Source: Catenuloplanes niger (GTDB lineage Bacteria; Actinomycetota; Actinomycetes; Mycobacteriales; Micromonosporaceae). From it: a stretch of 64,000 bases of DNA. The stretch's first letter is position 1. The number at the start of each line of letters is the position of its first letter. The notes below the pieces were generated by a model. That model was not told the DNA's origin and searched no databases. It saw nothing but the letters and a program-made list of their open reading frames with translations. The translations under genes and the position numbers were made by a program. The stretch spans positions 7,860,501 through 7,924,500 of the forward strand of contig NZ_JAVDYC010000001.1 in assembly GCF_031458255.1 (NCBI RefSeq), given 5' to 3'. Positions 60,776-64,000 of this stretch are shown here, piece after piece.

Positions 60776-61174
60776 CTATGTCGCTCGGGCAGGGTTCCGT
60801 CGGGTTCCGACGTAGTCCATGTACTCCTCGCCCGCTACCGCGTGGTTGACCCAGCGGCCGGGGTTCGCGTCGGTGAGGCGCTCGGCGAGCGCCATCGCTT
60901 CTTCCGCATCTTCGCTGAGGGTCAGCTCCCGGCCTTCTCCGACGTACGCCTCGTCGACCGGGTCGAGCGAGATGAGGTTGGCCAGGTCACCTACCCGGTC
61001 GTCATCAGGGTCGTGCACGGTGTGAAGTGAGATCCGGTACTGCCCGTTCATGGGGCTGATCGACTCCCATCGAATGGCCGGTTCGCCGCCGATCTTGACG
61101 CCGCCGAGGAACTGTTCGATCCCGTGGCCTCGACGCAATGCACCGATCGCGAACGGTCGGGTGAGATACCGCAT
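60776..61174 (-). CDS. Hypothetical 132-aa protein
   Basis: I do not recognise a family. The protein is acidic with a small alpha/beta look (GYRISLHTVHDPDDDRVGDLANLISLDPVDE and a C-terminal helix with EEAMALAERLTDANPGRWVNHAVAGEEYMDYVG). It is soluble with no signal. It sits in a less GC-rich patch beside a transposase remnant, so it may have arrived by transfer. The start may be ATG 61174. Confidence 0.6.
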   Translation of the reverse strand: MRYLTRPFAIGALRRGHGIEQFLGGVKIGGEPAIRWESISPMNGQYRISLHTVHDPDDDRVGDLANLISLDPVDEAYVGEGRELTLSEDAEEAMALAERLTDANPGRWVNHAVAGEEYMDYVGTRRNPARAT

Positions 61175-61212
61175 CGGGAGAGCGTAGTGCCATCCTGCTC
61201 GATCGCTGATCG

Positions 61213-61365
61213 ACCAGCGAGCGGGACACGCTTGCGCAGCAGGTCGAAGCCGACTCCGCCGTACATCTGGCGTCTGATCGTCTTGATGCGGTTGACGTTG
61301 CCTTCGACCGGTCCGGAGCTGATAAACAGATCACCGCCGGCTTGGCGTGCTCCTGCAGCCAGTCC
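61213..61365 (-). pseudogene. Remnant of an ISL3-family transposase C-terminus
   Basis: The minus strand encodes SGPVEGNVNRIKTIRRQM and then FDLLRKRV, the conserved C-terminal signature of ISL3-type transposases (SG-VEG-VNRIK...RQMFGR..FDLLRKRVL). Only about 50 residues remain, with no start and no catalytic region. Both ends grade into unrelated sequence, and no terminal inverted repeats are visible. Confidence 0.8.
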
Positions 61366-61412
61366 GTCCTTACAAACGGTCAGCGACAGGGAACCGGTCC
61401 ACACTGACTCGC

Positions 61413-61889
61413 GTGACTACCGTAGCCGGATGGATCTTCGAGCAGAACGTCGTCCGTTTCCTTGAGCACTTGAGCCACTATGTCGGCCACCAGTACGATG
61501 CGGCAGACGAAGATGCCCTGGTCGGGGCCCTCGACGGGACCGATGACGAGTCCGACACCGGATGGTTCCAATACCCCCTTCAGGGGGTGCCACCGGTCCT
61601 GGTCTCCCTCGCCCGAGCTGTTGGCGGCAGCGTTGTCAGCGTTCGCATCGACGGAGCCATCGACAGCGTCCTGGAAGCACGGATCAACACCATGCTCGAC
61701 CTGTTGTGGACGGCCATCGAGGGGTGCCGTCCATACTTCGTGCGACAGAACCCGCGAGTCGCGAGCAAATCCACAGTGCGACGCTCCGCTTTCGTGTGTG
61801 CCGCGCGGGCTGTCGCTGTGGTGCTCTGTTTCGTGCGGGCCGCGGTGTCCGGAGCGCCACCCCGCGCATCCGCGCTTTCGGTAATGTGA
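61413..61889 (+). CDS. Hypothetical 158-aa protein, possibly chimeric at its 3' end
   Basis: Residues 1-85 look like a normal acidic actinobacterial hypothetical protein (FEQNVVRFLEHLSHYVGHQYDAAD, WFQYPLQGVPPVLVSLARAVGGSVVSVRIDGAIDSVLEARINTMLDLL), with a pattern I associate with small toxin-immunity or DUF proteins that end near this point. The rest (from about 61700) is Cys/Arg/Val-rich and reads as out-of-family sequence, so the gene may have lost its own stop. The GTG at 61413 is tentative. It begins about 50 bases past the transposase remnant. Confidence 0.45.
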   Translation: MTTVAGWIFEQNVVRFLEHLSHYVGHQYDAADEDALVGALDGTDDESDTGWFQYPLQGVPPVLVSLARAVGGSVVSVRIDGAIDSVLEARINTMLDLLWTAIEGCRPYFVRQNPRVASKSTVRRSAFVCAARAVAVVLCFVRAAVSGAPPRASALSVM

Positions 61890-62337
61890 GATATTTGCGC
61901 GAAACATCCTTATCCTGTGAAAATCATGCCGATTGCACAACTGTGGCTATCGGCGAATTCGCGGGAAGTGCGACATTTCAACTCATGTCGTTTTTCGGTA
62001 CCGCCCAGCGGCTCCGGCGCCGCCTCACAGTGACATTCTGCGACGTGCGCTCCCGCCCGGCCGGCCTCCGCGGTTGCCGGGGGAGCGCGTCCGGACGCGT
62101 CCGCGCCGAGGACGGAGGCGGCCCGCCTGAGTGATTGCTCAGTTAATTACCGTTGCCGCCGGGATGTGGGAGCGGCGGGACTTCGATAGCGTGCGCGGAG
62201 GGTATGACGGTCGGTGCGCTGGTCGTCGCTTAAGTTGATCACCCGTCAGTGTGGTCTCTAGCTGCGGGGCTGGGTCCGTGGGTACCATCCCGGCGGCGCG
62301 GCGGCGCGCCGGCCGGGAACGGGTGGGGGAGACAGCA
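61890..62337. other. AT-richer intergenic region before the Hsp70-like gene
   Basis: Bases 61890-62010 are markedly AT-rich for this window and may hold promoters. An inverted repeat CTGAG-TGATTG-CTCAG (62127-62142) lies near the middle. No gene is seen in the 448 bases. Confidence 0.5.
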
Positions 62338-63591
62338 GTGGAGAGTCCGTCGCAGCTGGCGGTGGATCTGGGCACGACTCACACGGTCGCGGTCGTCGGG
62401 CAGCCCGGTGAGGCGCCTCGTACGCTGCTGTTCGACGGGTACTCGCTCATGGATTCGGGCGTCTACCTGGATGCCGAGGGCAACATCGTGACCGGCCTGG
62501 AGGCGACCCGGCTCGGTGCGAACGACCCGGTCCGGTTCGAGCCGCACCCGAAGCGGCGCGTCGGCGAGGGGTCGATCCCGCTCGGCGGTGTCGAGGTGCC
62601 GGTGGTGCTGCTGCTCAGCGCGGTGCTGTCCCGGGTCGCGTACGAGGCGCGGATGGCCGGGGTGAACCCGGACGGCGCGTTGCTGACCTGCCCGGTCGGG
62701 TGGGGGCGGCAGCACCGGGAGATGCTGACGGACGCGGCGCGCCGGGCCGGCATGGGCGAGGTGCGGCTGCTCGAGGAGCCGGTCGCGGCCGCGGTCTACT
62801 GCACGCAGGTCGAGGGCCACCACGTACCGTTCGGTGGCTCGATCGCGGTGTTCGACTTCGGCGGCGGCACGCTGGACGTCACGGTCGTGCGCCGGGAGAT
62901 CAACGGCTGGCAGGTGGCGAGCACGGGCGGCCTGGCCGACCTCGGCGGCGTCGACATCGATCTGGCGCTGCTCGACCACCTGCGCCGGCACCTGGCCCGC
63001 CGCGACCCGGAGACGTGGAAGCGGCTGTTCCGGCCGCGCACGGCCGCGGAGCTGCGGTCGCGGCAGGACTTCCGGACGGAGGTGCGCGGCGCGAAGGAGG
63101 CGCTGTCCCGGAACTCGGCCGTGACGGTGCGGGTGCCCGGCTGGGACCGGCCGTTGCACCTGACCCGCGACGAGCTGGAGCACGTGGCGGAGCCGCTGGT
63201 CGCCCGCGCGGTCGAGGAGACCCGGCGGGTGGTCGAGGCGGCGGGTGTGTCGTCGTTCCTGCTGAACTCGCTGATGCTGGTCGGCGGGTCGAGCCGGATG
63301 CCGCTGGTGTCCACGCGCCTCTACGCCCGGCTCGGCACCACGCCGTCCGTCCCGGAGCAGCCGGAGCTGCCGGTCGCGGTCGGTGCGCTGGCCTACCACC
63401 GGCTCAGCCGCAACGAGGAGACCGGCGACCTCTCCCAGGTCGTCGCGATCACGCCGGAGTCCGGGCACGTCACGCGCGCCGGTCAGGCCGCGCAGAGTTT
63501 CCGTGTCCCGGTCGCCCAGCCGAAGCTTCGGCACCTGCAGCGGCGCTGGCTCGGCGCGGTCCGCAACGCGTTCAAGACACCGCGGGACTGA
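62338..63591 (+). CDS. Hsp70-like ATPase-domain protein
   Basis: The 417-residue protein matches the actin-fold ATPase half of Hsp70: LAVDLGTTHTVAVVG (phosphate 1), ALLTCPVGWGRQHREML, LLEEPVAAAVYCTQV, SIAVFDFGGGTLDVTVV (phosphate 2) and LMLVGGSSRMPLV (adenosine). The substrate-binding beta domain and lid are absent; only a short basic tail (LRHLQRRWLGAVRNAFKTP) remains. Such short Hsp70 relatives are common in actinobacteria and their roles are unknown. GTG 62338 follows GGGGGAGA; sequence upstream is not family-like. Confidence 0.87.
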   Translation: MESPSQLAVDLGTTHTVAVVGQPGEAPRTLLFDGYSLMDSGVYLDAEGNIVTGLEATRLGANDPVRFEPHPKRRVGEGSIPLGGVEVPVVLLLSAVLSRVAYEARMAGVNPDGALLTCPVGWGRQHREMLTDAARRAGMGEVRLLEEPVAAAVYCTQVEGHHVPFGGSIAVFDFGGGTLDVTVVRREINGWQVASTGGLADLGGVDIDLALLDHLRRHLARRDPETWKRLFRPRTAAELRSRQDFRTEVRGAKEALSRNSAVTVRVPGWDRPLHLTRDELEHVAEPLVARAVEETRRVVEAAGVSSFLLNSLMLVGGSSRMPLVSTRLYARLGTTPSVPEQPELPVAVGALAYHRLSRNEETGDLSQVVAITPESGHVTRAGQAAQSFRVPVAQPKLRHLQRRWLGAVRNAFKTPRD

Positions 63592-63643
63592 CCGCGCCTG
63601 TGCGTGTCGGCGTGCGCGCCGCGGCCGCACGTCGACGCCGGCG

Positions 63644-64000
63644 TCAGATCGGGATGGACCAGGTCAGCAGGGTGCCGGAGGAGTGGGGTGCCGGGGCGGC
63701 GGCGACGTCGAACGTGCCGGCGTGCGTGCCGGCCCGGTCGGCGAGGTTGACCAGGCCGCTGCGGGCCGCGTCGGGTGGGCAGCCGACGCCGTTGTCGAGC
63801 ACGGTCAGCGTGAGGCGGCCGGCCGCGACGCGCACACCCACCTCGACCAGCGTCGCCCGCGCGTGCTTGACCACGTTGGACAGCGCCTCGCGGAGCACGG
63901 CCAGCAGGTCGTCGCGGACGTGGTCGGGGACCGCGCTGTCGACCGGGCCGAAGAGGTCCAGGCGGGGACGGAAACCGAGCGGTGCCGCGGCCGCGTCGAC
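63644..64000 (-). CDS. DevS/NarX-type sensor histidine kinase, C-terminal part
   Basis: The frame enters from the right edge. It contains FGPVDSAVPDHVRDDLLAVLREALSNVVKHARA (N box), LTVLDNGVGCPP (G1) and SGLVNLADRAGTHAGTFDV (G2), ending LLTWSIPI. The wording closely follows the ATPase end of mycobacterial DosS/DosT. The sensor part lies beyond the window, so haem-GAF domains cannot be checked. It is a candidate partner for the dosR-like regulator 14 kb to the left. Confidence 0.85.
   Translation of the reverse strand, partial: VDAAAAPLGFRPRLDLFGPVDSAVPDHVRDDLLAVLREALSNVVKHARATLVEVGVRVAAGRLTLTVLDNGVGCPPDAARSGLVNLADRAGTHAGTFDVAAAPAPHSSGTLLTWSIPI

Overview
The window is 64 kb of chromosomal DNA from a very GC-rich actinomycete. 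Frequent GTG starts, AGGAGG-type ribosome binding sites, four-base ATGA gene overlaps and many signalling genes fit the Micromonosporaceae (Actinoplanes or Catenuloplanes type). This placement is inferred from gene content and style; no rRNA or other marker gene is present. I saw no tRNA, rRNA, CRISPR array, prophage or intact transposon.

Layout. 1-9.2 kb: an App1-type phosphatase fragment, an unknown protein plus a membrane diguanylate cyclase, a leucine-rich protein plus an MmpL-type transporter, and a PAS/GAF histidine kinase divergent from the transporter. 9.2-17 kb: aroA, tex, a dGTPase-like gene and a Pro/Ala-rich membrane protein. 17-24 kb: an ArsR/AHSA1 pair with a clear operator, DUF3626, a flavoprotein, an acyl-CoA dehydrogenase, a spermidine synthase-like gene, a 65-aa membrane protein, two acetyltransferases and an orphan HPt protein. 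24-31.5 kb: a secreted metzincin-like protease, rtcB, a DUF4331 cluster, a CPCC protein and an orphan radical SAM gene. 31.5-42 kb: DUF1028, a flavodoxin-like reductase, an MFS transporter, a first STAS/PP2C pair, a MarR regulator, and several secreted proteins including an M14 carboxypeptidase. 42-49 kb: an ABC transporter/two-component operon, a quinone reductase and a chemoreceptor. 49-56.5 kb: a DosR/DevR orthologue behind an array of DosR-like boxes, SUKH and Imm51 immunity-type proteins, an XRE regulator, small enzymes, and an Acg-type nitroreductase behind another DosR-like box. 56.5-60.5 kb: exonuclease III and a three-gene translationally coupled operon of PAS-PP2C phosphatase, a stand-alone B12-binding protein with the CarH light-sensor motif, and a STAS protein. 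60.5-62.3 kb: a patch that looks less GC-rich, with an ISL3 transposase remnant and two poorly conserved genes. 62.3-64 kb: a short Hsp70-like protein and the C-terminus of a DevS-type histidine kinase.

Two systems stand out. First, the operon at 57412-60439 looks like a cobalamin-dependent, probably light-responsive, partner-switching module: a B12 sensor without its own DNA-binding domain sits between a PP2C phosphatase and an anti-sigma-factor antagonist. Second, DosR-like palindromes lie in front of both the dosR-like gene and an acg-like gene, and a DevS-like kinase lies at the right edge. This suggests a hypoxia, NO or redox dormancy regulon like the mycobacterial one. Smaller points include an EPSP synthase with Ala at the glyphosate-critical Gly position, a 66-bp dispersed intergenic repeat, a PP2C protein lacking one metal ligand, and several operator-like palindromes.
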